A DNA stretch of 23,917 nucleotides from an uncultured bacterium. GTDB taxonomy: Bacteria > Bacillota > Clostridia > Lachnospirales > Lachnospiraceae. Made by a program: the position numbers and the translations under genes. Under the pieces are notes generated by a model, which worked only from the letters and a program-made list of their open reading frames with translations, did not search any database and was not told the origin of the DNA. Location of the stretch: NCBI GenBank assembly GCA_937916345.1, contig CALFUE010000014.1, forward strand, positions 1-23,917, written 5' to 3'. How positions within the stretch are numbered: the first letter of the stretch is position 1; the number at the start of each line of letters is the position of its first letter. Shown in pieces: positions 15,801 through 22,906 of the stretch.

Positions 15801-16345
15801 TCAACCAGAGCTTTGCTCCGGGATTCAGCATCGAGGCGAATGTAGGCGTAACCCTCAACCCGTTCATTAAGAACCAGAACTGGGCAAGCGGTTTACAGAG
15901 CCAGATCAACGCATCGGGATCCCCTTACGACGCAAACGGCAACCTTACGGGACCGTACAGCAACACTTATATTGACGCTTGGAACGCAGCGCACCCGAAT
16001 GTAGATCACAACGCAAACGGCGGCATTATCCAGAACGAGGAACTTTCGTGGCTTGCAGAAAGAGGACCCGAGGCGGTTATCCCTCTTGACGGCAGCACAA
16101 GGGCTGTGTCCCTTTGGGAGCAGGCAGGACGGTTACTCGGTATGGAGAGCCTCGCTGACAGGTTCGATCTTGGCGGCGCTACACAGCAGAATACTGTGTC
16201 GGTTGAGTACAGCCCTACGCTTCAGTTCTACGGAGAAGCGCCGAGCAGACAAGACCTTGACGACGCTCTGCGGATGTCGCAGGAAGAATTTAACGAGATG
16301 ATGGAAACTTACCTTTCAGGTAAGCGGAGAGTTTCATTCGCATAA
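12833..16345 (+). CDS. T: Tail tape measure protein
   Basis: This 1170-residue protein sets tail length and is expelled ahead of the DNA. It begins at TTG 12833, with AAAGGAGGT at 12816-12824 as ribosome site. Residues about 92-290 are the TP901-type tape measure core (EAEMSTVQSISGATAQEM, SAMEYMGMAGWKANQMIAGL, GSLAGTALRNMLTRMAKPT). Two hydrophobic stretches (about 473-492 and 511-531) could cross the host membrane. Long helical, Gln/Ala/Glu-rich sequence follows. Near 1076 comes ERGPEAVIPLDG, the usual C-terminal signature. By the rule of about 0.15 nm per residue the tail would be about 175 nm long (estimate). Confidence 0.95.
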   Translation: MATNGKEYKLAIRIAGIVDKSYDVALTSASASMKGFKATMTNIDGAFKELDKGFDKVMRVGKTCFHAIATAAGVAAVAVGAVTAAAIKLGSDFEAEMSTVQSISGATAQEMVELSEKAREVAKNTVFSATEVGSAMEYMGMAGWKANQMIAGLDGVIALAAASGEDLAMVSDIVTDSLTAMGETAEQSTHFADIMAQAAMNSNTNVELMGESFKYAAPVAGALEYSMEDLTIAIGLMASSGIKGSLAGTALRNMLTRMAKPTKESQDAMDALGLSLTNDEGRMYSLLEIMQTLRQNFADGADTEKMQQALMDLAGLTDDQIEEVQSSLGDLTAAEEAFYAAELGGQRGMSGLLAIANSTDDEFLQLTDAIYNAEGAAEQMSKIRLDNLQGDVTILKDTVSDAGIELYYQFNGELRDIVQKVTEFAGTIAGKIPSAFRKGSEAFPTLKRKFTQYAKPVFDAGLNTGKWIIKHGRGIISILAGIGAAMAAYKIASNASHLITSIMKLASMGPAGWVILGVAAAIAALTTAIVAYKQHERALIDNSLEKHFGNLALSMEELQKVAEYITATDNLGQLKEALSAFSDLDEYKQTIDDTVDTLNRMNWMVSIGMELDADDQESYKQAIQDYVDAAQNYALQGRHAVSLNLSAVFDTDDLEQSNIVSQIDLFYSDKYDELQELGKQLNEAVTEAFNDGLLEIDEVEKIRQIQQQMAEIQQALALGEYDAVLSSIGLEFSGANLDSDTFQNLQAELQQAANDVSDTYRESYQHNQASINAAHEGGYLTDEQYAAASQQAANEMTSGIAATNLRALRFQLNSIYDAYGDEIQQYQDALASVLSEYSQESYKWDWEERPAIMWDALVQEMEQAGPSKADKQAVEELLEGMADQIAEINALTEQWDSLSPEVQAELAAVREDLATLQGMTARRGDNLLGWGDAGDIAGLYADMANTVMGDDQYALIRDWVDDYYEGFTGYSYQEAQTAAQQAASDTQDLLNQSFAPGFSIEANVGVTLNPFIKNQNWASGLQSQINASGSPYDANGNLTGPYSNTYIDAWNAAHPNVDHNANGGIIQNEELSWLAERGPEAVIPLDGSTRAVSLWEQAGRLLGMESLADRFDLGGATQQNTVSVEYSPTLQFYGEAPSRQDLDDALRMSQEEFNEMMETYLSGKRRVSFA

Positions 16346-16356
16346 GGAGGCAGAGT

Positions 16357-16557
16357 GTGGCGAGCTTATACAAGACCGTCTCCGGAGATATATGGGATAA
16401 GATAGCGAAAGAGGTGTACGGCTCGGAATCCTACACCTCTTTCCTTATGGCGAATAACCAGAAGTATATTGATTATTTCATATTTCCGGCAGGCATTTAT
16501 TTAACCATTGAGGATTTACCAGAGGAGGAAAGCACCCTCCCGGAATGGAGGCAGTAG
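16357..16557 (+). CDS. X: Tail protein gpX-like (small LysM-type baseplate protein)
   Basis: This 66-residue protein starts at GTG 16357, six bases after AAGGAGG ends. The sequence YKTVSGDIWDKIAKEVYG is the gpX/LysM-like core, followed by YIDYFIFPAGIYLTIEDLP. P2 gpX is an essential small tail protein thought to sit at the hub and touch peptidoglycan. The TAG is separated by one base from the ATG of the hub gene, whose ribosome site lies inside this gene. Confidence 0.85.
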   Translation: MASLYKTVSGDIWDKIAKEVYGSESYTSFLMANNQKYIDYFIFPAGIYLTIEDLPEEESTLPEWRQ

Positions 16558-16558
16558 C

Positions 16559-18085
16559 ATGGCATTACCGCGCCAGATAAAGATCGGAATTACATACGAT
16601 GGAACCGCTAAACAGACGGTAACAGAGACCGTATCAAGCACCAGCTCCGGAGGCAGTTCGACCTATACGGTAGTCAGGGGAGATTGCCTGTGGAACATTG
16701 CAAAAAAGTATTACGGAAGCGGCACAAAGTACACGATCATATACGACGCGAATGTTGACACAATAGAGTCCACGGCGAAAGCCCACGGAAAAATATCAAG
16801 CGATCATGGACATTGGATATGGCCGGGCGAGGTTTTAACCATTCCCGGACAGAGCCAGACGACCACGAGCACACAGACAAGCGTTAAGACTGTAGGAAAG
16901 GCGAACGCCTCCCTCGGCAGCAAGATTGAAAACCAGATAACAGCCTTCGACTATACGGATGTAGCCAGCGGGCAATCCGATTCTGTGTCGATTACGATGC
17001 ACGATATAGGAAAAGAATGGATGGGCTCCCTTATGCCCGTTCGGGGAGCGGACATTGGAGCGAAGATCAAAGCCAGCGAGTGGGAAAACCTTAAATCCTT
17101 TAATTGCGGAACCTTTGTTCTCGATGATATCTCCTTTTCAGGAAAGCCGACAAACTGTGTCTTGGGCGGCGTGAGTGTGCCCGCTATGGACGACTTCAAG
17201 AGCCTTCCGGTAACGCACACTTGGGAAAAGGCAACCATTGAACAGATCGCCTCCCAGATAGCGCAGGCGGCAGGTGTGGCTCTTTACTACGATGCGCCAG
17301 CCATTCAGATAGCGGAGATTGAACAGAACCAGCAGACGAACAGCGCTTTTCTGTACCAGCTCTGCGATAAATACGGGCTTGCCTTAAAGGTTTATAACCA
17401 CAAGCTCGTTATATTCGACATTGTGGCTTATGAGGAAAAAGGCACGGTTGCCAGTCTTTCTGAAAAGGACATGGAGAAGTGGTCGTATAACACAACCATT
17501 GAGGGAACCTATACCGGAGTAAACCTTAACTACACGGATCCAGATACCGAGGACCCGATCAATGTAACCATGGGGGCGCAGGGGAGGATGTATTCCCTGA
17601 ATACGCAAGCCTCCAGCCGTTATGATGCGGAGCTGCAGGCGGCAGCAAAAGTCAATCAGGCAAACCGCAGCGTAGAAACGATGGAGATTACCATTAAGGC
17701 TCGTTCCGGCATAGTAGCCTCACAATGCGTTCAGATTTCAGGCTTTGGCAGAATTGACGGCAAATATTATGTGGATAAGGTAAAGCACAGCGTAGGAAGC
17801 AAGGGCTATACGATGGCGCTTACGCTTCACAAGGTACAAACGGCGATCAAGGTAACAGCTCCCGCACCTTCGGCGGCATCAGGCGGACAGACCTACACCG
17901 TAGTTTCAGGAGATACCCTCTGGGGCATTTCCCGAAAGTTCTACGGAACCGGCACGAAGTACAACATTATTTACGATGCAAACGCTGACCTTATCGAGTC
18001 CACGGCAAAATCGCACGGCAAGAAGTCCAGCGATAACGGTCACTGGATATGGCCGGGGGAAACATTCACGATACCGGAGGCGTAG
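16559..18085 (+). CDS. D: Baseplate hub protein (gpD/XkdQ-like) with a LysM domain at each end
   Basis: ATG 16559 has GGAGG at 16547-16551; the product has 508 residues. Residues about 34-97 are a LysM domain (YTVVRGDCLWNIAKKYYG to WIWPGEVLTIPG). Residues about 110-435 are the hub, related to P2 gpD and B. subtilis XkdQ (ITAFDYTDVASGQSDSVSIT near its start, then CVQISGFGRIDGKYYVDKVK). A second LysM domain occupies about 445-507 (YTVVSGDTLWGISRKFYG to WIWPGETFTIPEA) and is very similar to the first. The hub forms the trimer between tube and spike. LysM domains bind peptidoglycan GlcNAc, so this protein could hold the cell wall. In many relatives the LysM domain is on a separate protein. Confidence 0.9.
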   Translation: MALPRQIKIGITYDGTAKQTVTETVSSTSSGGSSTYTVVRGDCLWNIAKKYYGSGTKYTIIYDANVDTIESTAKAHGKISSDHGHWIWPGEVLTIPGQSQTTTSTQTSVKTVGKANASLGSKIENQITAFDYTDVASGQSDSVSITMHDIGKEWMGSLMPVRGADIGAKIKASEWENLKSFNCGTFVLDDISFSGKPTNCVLGGVSVPAMDDFKSLPVTHTWEKATIEQIASQIAQAAGVALYYDAPAIQIAEIEQNQQTNSAFLYQLCDKYGLALKVYNHKLVIFDIVAYEEKGTVASLSEKDMEKWSYNTTIEGTYTGVNLNYTDPDTEDPINVTMGAQGRMYSLNTQASSRYDAELQAAAKVNQANRSVETMEITIKARSGIVASQCVQISGFGRIDGKYYVDKVKHSVGSKGYTMALTLHKVQTAIKVTAPAPSAASGGQTYTVVSGDTLWGISRKFYGTGTKYNIIYDANADLIESTAKSHGKKSSDNGHWIWPGETFTIPEA

Positions 18086-18088
18086 CTT

Positions 18089-18802
18089 ATGAGAATGAGA
18101 GTAGGCAAGGTAACACAGGTTTTCCCGAACACAGGGAAAATGCAGGTGTTATACGAGGACGAGGGGAACGCCTCCCTTCAGCTTCCCATGATTACCATGA
18201 ATCAGGAGTATTTCATGCCGACAGTAGGCGACAGGGTACTTACGATGCACATGGAGAACGGGAGCAGCAAGGGCTTTGTCCTTGGGACATATTACGGCGG
18301 CGGCATGCAGCCTAAAGCAAATACGGGGTATAGAAAAGACTTCGGCGGCGGGGCGTATGTTATCTGCAGGAGCGGAGCTTACAGACTTTCAGCCGGATCC
18401 GTAACCCTTTTAGGCGGCGGGGCTTCGCTTAACCTTAAGGGTAAAGCAAGCCTCATGGGTTCAGAGGTAACGGTCGGGAGCGGAGATTCAGAGGATGAGG
18501 ACGCAGAGCCGGATGTTTATCTTAAGATCACTTCCGAAAAAGCAGAGGTTAAGGCTGCGGACAAGATAGAGCTGAACAGCGATAACGAGATCGGTATGCA
18601 GGCTGCGGCAATGATTGAGATCATAAGCGACACCGGAGCGAGTATGACCCTTGATTCAGAAAGCGAGATAAAAGCACCGACGCTTGTTATTGACGCGGAC
18701 GACCTTACGCTTAAATGTTCTTACGGACAGGAGACTTTCAAGAATATTCTTAAGCGGATCGAGAGGATAGAGGATCAGCTCGGATTGCCGCACACAATAT
18801 AA
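18089..18802 (+). CDS. V: Baseplate spike protein, gpV/gp45-like
   Basis: This 237-residue protein pierces the cell envelope. Residues about 1-75 form the OB-fold typical of gpV/gp5 spikes (VGKVTQVFPNTGKMQVLYED, then MPTVGDRVLTMHMENGSSKG, FVLGTYYGGG). The rest is a beta-rich section with Asp, Ser and Ala repeats (KAEVKAADKIELNSDNEIGM, then TLDSESEIKAPTLVIDADDL), consistent with a triple-stranded beta-prism shaft. A terminal helix ILKRIERIEDQLG ends it. No His-x-His iron-binding tip is seen. The start could be 18089 or 18095; both fit the gene's context. Confidence 0.88.
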   Translation: MRMRVGKVTQVFPNTGKMQVLYEDEGNASLQLPMITMNQEYFMPTVGDRVLTMHMENGSSKGFVLGTYYGGGMQPKANTGYRKDFGGGAYVICRSGAYRLSAGSVTLLGGGASLNLKGKASLMGSEVTVGSGDSEDEDAEPDVYLKITSEKAEVKAADKIELNSDNEIGMQAAAMIEIISDTGASMTLDSESEIKAPTLVIDADDLTLKCSYGQETFKNILKRIERIEDQLGLPHTI

Positions 18803-18815
18803 GGAGTTGATGCGC

Positions 18816-19214
18816 ATGGCACAGATAGGCAATTTAGGAAAATTGATCATATTCGAGGTTAGCAGCAAAAAGGTGCTTACCTTTGACAATATGCAGCGGA
18901 CTGTCTCCGGCAGATGGGCGCAGCATGAGATCATAGGGAAAAAGCCTGTGTCTGAGTTCTTGGGACCCGGGCAGCAGAAAGTAACCCTTCAGATTTTCGT
19001 ATCGGCTATGCACGGGGTAAAGCCCAGAAAGACCATTGAAAAGCTGGAGAAGGCGGTTGAAAAAGGAAAGCACTATCCCCTTGTTATTGGTGGAAAAAAG
19101 GTAGGAAAAAACGAATGGGCTGTGGAAAGCGTTAGTGAGACTTGGGGCGAGATCATAGACAACGGAAAGCTCCTTGCAGCGCACCTTACACTTACCCTTT
19201 CAGAATACAAATAA
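18816..19214 (+). CDS. U: Tail protein gpU-like (tail completion)
   Basis: AAGGAG lies at 18801-18806; ATG 18816 gives the best spacing (132 residues), with ATG 18810 as alternative. The sequence matches P2 gpU: a first strand LGKLIIFEVSSKKVLTFDNM, RWAQHEIIGKKPVSEFLGPG, QQKVTLQIFVSAMHGVKPRK, and a closing EWAVESVSETWGEIIDNGKL. gpU is an essential tail protein of P2-like phages. Here it sits between spike and wedge genes rather than next to the hub gene as in P2. Confidence 0.88.
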   Translation: MAQIGNLGKLIIFEVSSKKVLTFDNMQRTVSGRWAQHEIIGKKPVSEFLGPGQQKVTLQIFVSAMHGVKPRKTIEKLEKAVEKGKHYPLVIGGKKVGKNEWAVESVSETWGEIIDNGKLLAAHLTLTLSEYK

Positions 19215-19226
19215 GGAGGGATGAGC

Positions 19227-19532
19227 ATGAACCTATATGTAGACGGAGATTCAGAGGGATTTGCCCCGGATGAGTTCGAGGACATAAAGCTGTGCCTTGA
19301 AACATTGCTCGCCATCCGCGCAGGGAGCCAGCCGCTCGATAGGGAGCTCGGCATAGACTACGAGCAGACAGTAGGCTATCCGCTTGATGTTGCGAAGAAT
19401 ATGCTTTCCCTTGAAATCATTGAAAAGGTAGAGAGATACGAGCCGAGAGTTGAAGTTTCCTCGGTTGATTTTACCGGGGACACAGACGGCCAGCTTGTGC
19501 CTCACATATATTTCGTAAAGGCAGGAGGATGA
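19227..19532 (+). CDS. W: Baseplate wedge protein, gpW/gp25 family
   Basis: ATG 19227 is favoured because GGAGG (19215-19219) is too close to the in-frame ATG at 19221. The product has 101 residues. The gp25 fold is visible as FEDIKLCLETLLAIRAGSQP, then LDRELGIDYEQTVGYPLDVA, and a helix and strand containing EKVERYEPRVEVSSVDF. The EPR motif is the family hallmark and helps clamp the sheath base to the wedge. Although the family is sometimes called lysozyme, it has no such activity. Confidence 0.9.
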   Translation: MNLYVDGDSEGFAPDEFEDIKLCLETLLAIRAGSQPLDRELGIDYEQTVGYPLDVAKNMLSLEIIEKVERYEPRVEVSSVDFTGDTDGQLVPHIYFVKAGG

Positions 19533-19536
19533 GTGT

Positions 19537-20685
19537 ATGACCACATTTAACACAGATAATTTCCCGGACATCAGCTTTATCGAAGATACCACGATAGACG
19601 AAGTCCTTACACAGATGATAGACGACTTTCTGGCAAAGTACGAGGAACTTACCGGGGAGAAGATATCGCTGGCTCAGGCTAACCCTTACCGCCTTATTAT
19701 GTACGCCAGCGCGGTGCAGATATATCAGGCGATGCAATACGCAGACTACGCAGGAAAGCAAAGTTTCCTTACATACGCAACGGGAGACTTTCTTGATAAC
19801 CTCGCAGCCATGCGAGGCGTAACAAGGATTGAGGCGACGGCAGCAGTCACGATCCTTCAGTTTTCCATTTCGGATCCGATAGCCTCCGCTGTGTCGATAC
19901 CGGCAGGAACAAGGGTTACGAACGGAAACGATGTTTACTTTGCTACGGACGAATATGCGGAGATCAGACCGGGACAGACCAGCGTAACCGTTTCTGCGAC
20001 CTGCACAGATGCCGGGTTGACAGGGAACGGCTTTGCTGTTGGCGAATTGAATACCGTAGTAAACACTTTGCCTTATATCGTAACGGTTTCAAATACAGTG
20101 GCCACTTCCGGCGGCGCAGACAGGGAAAGCGACGAGAATCTGAAGGAAAGGATTTACTCTATTCCGGGCAGTTACTCCACGGCGGGACCTGCAGGAGCTT
20201 ATATTTTCCATACGAAGAATGTTTCTTCGGAGGTAGGAGATGTAGCGGTTTCTTCGCCGGAGCCTTGCGAGGTAGTCGTTAAGTTCATAATGGCAGACGG
20301 AAGCCTCCCCAGCGCAGCCATGATTCAGAAAGTTCAAGACTACTTGGACGACAACGACATCAGACCGCTGACGGATGTTGTAACTGTAGGAGCGCCGAAC
20401 ACGGCAACCTACAACATAAACCTGACCTATTACATAGGAGCGAGCGACACCTCCGCTGTGTCTACCATTCAGGCAGATGTTGAAGCGGCTGTGTCCGCTT
20501 ATAACATTTGGCAGACGGAGAAGATCGGCAGAGACATTAACCCATCCTACCTGATTAAGAAAATCATGGAGGCGGGAGCAAAGCGGGTTGTAGTCAATTC
20601 CCCCGTATTTACGGCAGTCAATGAAAGCACGGTAGCCAAAACAGGAACCGTGACCGTGAATTACGGTGGGGTAGAGAGTGACTAA
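19537..20685 (+). CDS. J: Baseplate J-like wedge protein
   Basis: This 382-residue protein has the Baseplate_J pattern: an N-terminal helix section (DEVLTQMIDDFLAKYEELTG, then GDFLDNLAAMRGVTRIEA), a beta section with SIPAGTRVTNGNDVYFATDE, GGADRESDENLKERIYSIPG, and a late alpha/beta part (EVVVKFIMADGSLP, RPLTDVVTVGAP). It forms the wedge arms that link hub, sheath and fibres. The stop overlaps the GTG start of the next gene by eight bases. Confidence 0.93.
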   Translation: MTTFNTDNFPDISFIEDTTIDEVLTQMIDDFLAKYEELTGEKISLAQANPYRLIMYASAVQIYQAMQYADYAGKQSFLTYATGDFLDNLAAMRGVTRIEATAAVTILQFSISDPIASAVSIPAGTRVTNGNDVYFATDEYAEIRPGQTSVTVSATCTDAGLTGNGFAVGELNTVVNTLPYIVTVSNTVATSGGADRESDENLKERIYSIPGSYSTAGPAGAYIFHTKNVSSEVGDVAVSSPEPCEVVVKFIMADGSLPSAAMIQKVQDYLDDNDIRPLTDVVTVGAPNTATYNINLTYYIGASDTSAVSTIQADVEAAVSAYNIWQTEKIGRDINPSYLIKKIMEAGAKRVVVNSPVFTAVNESTVAKTGTVTVNYGGVESD

Positions 20686-21709
20686 ATTATACGACAGCCA
20701 GATTGCACAAATCCTTCCAGAATACCTCTCCGAGAGACCAGAGGTCAAGTCTTTATCGTATGCGATTTCGCAGGCGGTAAAGAGACATCTGGGATATGCG
20801 GATTCAACGGCGGTCTACGCAGAGATTGAGTCCATGCCGGATGCCGTTTTAGATATGCTTGCCATTGAGATGGGGACGCAGTATTACGGAACGGATCTTC
20901 CGGTTGAATACAAGAGGAAACTGATCAAGAACACGCTTATATGGTACGCAAACGCTGGTACGAAGAACGCAGTCAGCGAGCTTGCGGATTCCATCTACGG
21001 AGGAATAAGCGAGCTTGAAGAATGGTTCCAGTATAACGGCACGCCCGGAACATTTCGGGTCCATGTTGACATCAGCGAGAGCACAGACAATCCGACGAGC
21101 GACTATGATATTCAGGACTTGCGGAACCGTATGGAGCGGTCAAAGAGGCTTTCCGCGCACCTTGAAAGCATAAGCTACATGGTGCGGCACGCCATTGAGA
21201 TCAGGAAGAAAATTGAAAGCTGGATATACCAGACACCTGAATGCGGCACAATTTACTGCGGTACATATTGGATGCCGTCTACGCTTGGATATACAGAGAA
21301 ACCGGGAATAGCCGTTGGAGCGCATCCAGACGGCTTTATTTATACGCCGGATTTCGCAGGAACAAAGCCTGTTGTTTCCGTTAAGGGTTATTCCGTTGAC
21401 GGGATAGAGGAAATAAGCGGCAGAGCTGAGGCATACGGCATAAGCCCTGCTGAAAGCGGTATGGCGGCAGCCGGAACAATACCGGATATTTCTACAAAGG
21501 GGTATTCGGTGGCGCAGGGCGAGGCGATCAGCGGACAGACAGAGGCTTATGTTTCAGAACCCGGAGAGAGCGGCATGATAAACGCCGGTACTGTGCCGGT
21601 AACAGTAACCAAAGGTTTGAGCGGCAGCGACACCGTTTCACTCGAAGCAGCCGTACAGACATATACAGTCACACCAGCGCAGAGCGGGGTTAAGTTCTGC
21701 GGTGCATAA
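20678..21709 (+). CDS. I: Tail protein I-like, with three 38-residue C-terminal repeats
   Basis: It starts at GTG 20678 inside the J gene; the product has 343 residues. Residues 1-180 match gpI (YDSQIAQILPEYLSERPEVK, then DSTAVYAEIESMPDAVLDML, DLPVEYKRKLIKNTLIWYAN, GTKNAVSELADSIYGG), the protein that ties the tail fibre to the baseplate. Residues 189-226 include CGTIYCGTYWMPSTLGYT. Residues 227-340 are three repeats of exactly 38 residues beginning AGT, each with K-G-(Y/L)-S and a Y...P...SG(M/V) close. The last three residues, CGA, start a would-be fourth. The repeat section is probably an extension that holds or spaces the receptor-binding complex. Confidence 0.88.
   Translation: MTKLYDSQIAQILPEYLSERPEVKSLSYAISQAVKRHLGYADSTAVYAEIESMPDAVLDMLAIEMGTQYYGTDLPVEYKRKLIKNTLIWYANAGTKNAVSELADSIYGGISELEEWFQYNGTPGTFRVHVDISESTDNPTSDYDIQDLRNRMERSKRLSAHLESISYMVRHAIEIRKKIESWIYQTPECGTIYCGTYWMPSTLGYTEKPGIAVGAHPDGFIYTPDFAGTKPVVSVKGYSVDGIEEISGRAEAYGISPAESGMAAAGTIPDISTKGYSVAQGEAISGQTEAYVSEPGESGMINAGTVPVTVTKGLSGSDTVSLEAAVQTYTVTPAQSGVKFCGA
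21356..21697 (+). repeat. Three 114-bp coding repeats (38 residues each)
   Basis: Units begin at 21356, 21470 and 21584. Each encodes AGT-x-P, then KG-(Y/L)-S, a segment EISGRAEAY / AISGQTEAY / SLEAAVQTY, and ESGM / ESGM / QSGV. The period is exactly 38 residues. The third copy has diverged the most. DNA identity between units is only moderate, so the duplication is old or kept at protein level. Confidence 0.85.
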
Positions 21710-21729
21710 CGAAAGGAGGATATACAAAA

Positions 21730-22035
21730 ATGGCTTTTTTCACGCAAACCTTCCTGAACGCCAGACGGACAGAGCTTCTGAACAGCGTAGCCCGCTTTCA
21801 GTATCAGCTTAATAATTCCGCTTGGCGCGACGGAACGATCAACAGCAAGGAGATCAACGGAACGGATGTTGTAGTGTTCGTAAACGCTCCGTCCAGCGGA
21901 GCAGCGGATGTTATTACAGCCGTAAGAGTTTACGACAATAACGGAAACCTTGCAGGGCAGCAGACGGTTAGCCTTTCGAGGACAAGCCTCAATTCAGCCT
22001 TGCTGCGGTTCACATTCCCGTTGATTGAATCTTAA
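21730..22035 (+). CDS. Small tail-tip region protein, function unknown
   Basis: This 101-residue protein has AAAGGAGG ahead of ATG 21730. It begins with a short helical section (FTQTFLNARRTELLNSVARF, then QYQLNNSAWRDGTI), followed by an immunoglobulin-like beta section (DVVVFVNAPSSGAADVITAV, RVYDNNGNLAGQQTVSLSRT). It lies between gpI and the DGR-type target gene. An adaptor or minor fibre role is likely from position alone; I recognise no family. Confidence 0.75.
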   Translation: MAFFTQTFLNARRTELLNSVARFQYQLNNSAWRDGTINSKEINGTDVVVFVNAPSSGAADVITAVRVYDNNGNLAGQQTVSLSRTSLNSALLRFTFPLIES

Positions 22036-22055
22036 AGAAAGGAGGAAAGGCAAAG

Positions 22056-22523
22056 ATGGCATATCCCCGTAGTTATTGGGTCGATCATGTAGTAGACCAG
22101 CAAGGACAGGTTATCCAGCAGGGAACGCTGCAGGATCAGGCGCATTTTAACAATCAGGAAGTCGGCATTTCCGACAACAACCTCGCTCACGCTATTACGA
22201 TGTTCAAGCAGATTCAGGAAGATTACGACTATCAGGATGAACTTAAGACGCTCGACCTTGCCATGAACAGCCTGCCGTGGCCGTTCAATAACAAGGAAAC
22301 CACGGTAGCCTTGGCACAGCTCCGCGAGAGCATCAATTACGGCGTAGAAGTAAATGTGCTGGGTTACAGCGGCGGCTTGCTTGGCAATATCAGGGTAGCG
22401 GACAGGGCAAGAAACGGATTCAAACTGATCCACGACGGCAGCGCAACCCATGTTCAGGTAGCCGTTCGTATTTCCGGCGGCATGACAGATCCCATGCTCG
22501 ATGAGAGCGACATTGAAGAATAA
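22056..22523 (+). CDS. Tail-tip region protein, function unknown (possible fibre adaptor)
   Basis: This 155-residue protein has a strong GGAGG before ATG 22056. The N-terminus (YPRSYWVDHVVDQQGQVIQQ, GTLQDQAHFNNQEVGI) resembles the adhesion-oligomerisation segments of fibre and tail-tip proteins. A helix pair follows (HAITMFKQIQEDYDYQDELK), then VALAQLRESINYGVEVNVLG and a beta end (ATHVQVAVRISGGMTD). I recognise no family. It probably helps mount the variable tip protein encoded two genes later. Confidence 0.75.
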   Translation: MAYPRSYWVDHVVDQQGQVIQQGTLQDQAHFNNQEVGISDNNLAHAITMFKQIQEDYDYQDELKTLDLAMNSLPWPFNNKETTVALAQLRESINYGVEVNVLGYSGGLLGNIRVADRARNGFKLIHDGSATHVQVAVRISGGMTDPMLDESDIEE

Positions 22524-22534
22524 GGAGGAGCAAA

Positions 22535-22891
22535 ATGAAAGTTATCGAAAAGAACGAAGGCACGAAGATTGACTACAACCTTCGCGGCACTAAACTGAAT
22601 TTCGCAGACGGAGAGCTCACGCTTGACCTTGCGAGATACCAGAAAGACGACGAGGTGACCAAAGACATCATGGTTGATTCCGAAGGCTACCTCACTACCG
22701 GCAGAGGGCGCTATTACATTGCGCAGATCGAGATTCCCGGAAGGGAGTACGACGAGCAGACCGAAACCGTCACCGAGGAGGTAGATGGCGAGACCGTAGA
22801 GCGCGAAGTCGTAACCAGTACACCGAAGCCGCTTGATACAAGCAAGGTAACGCTTTACCTTTTCAGTATTGATGGCATTGTGATTTATTAA
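22535..22891 (+). CDS. Small acidic tail-tip region protein, function unknown
   Basis: This 118-residue protein has AAGGAGGA before ATG 22535. It is mostly beta strands with Asp and Glu (NLRGTKLNFADGELTLDLAR, then SEGYLTTGRGRYYIAQIEIP). A highly acidic linker follows (EQTETVTEEVDGETVEREVV), and the C-terminus is hydrophobic (KVTLYLFSIDGIVIY). The gene stops 15 bases before the DGR-type target gene and shares its transcript. A partner or holder for that target protein is possible; there is no direct evidence. Confidence 0.72.
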   Translation: MKVIEKNEGTKIDYNLRGTKLNFADGELTLDLARYQKDDEVTKDIMVDSEGYLTTGRGRYYIAQIEIPGREYDEQTETVTEEVDGETVEREVVTSTPKPLDTSKVTLYLFSIDGIVIY

Positions 22892-22906
22892 AAGGAGGAA
22901 GAAAAG

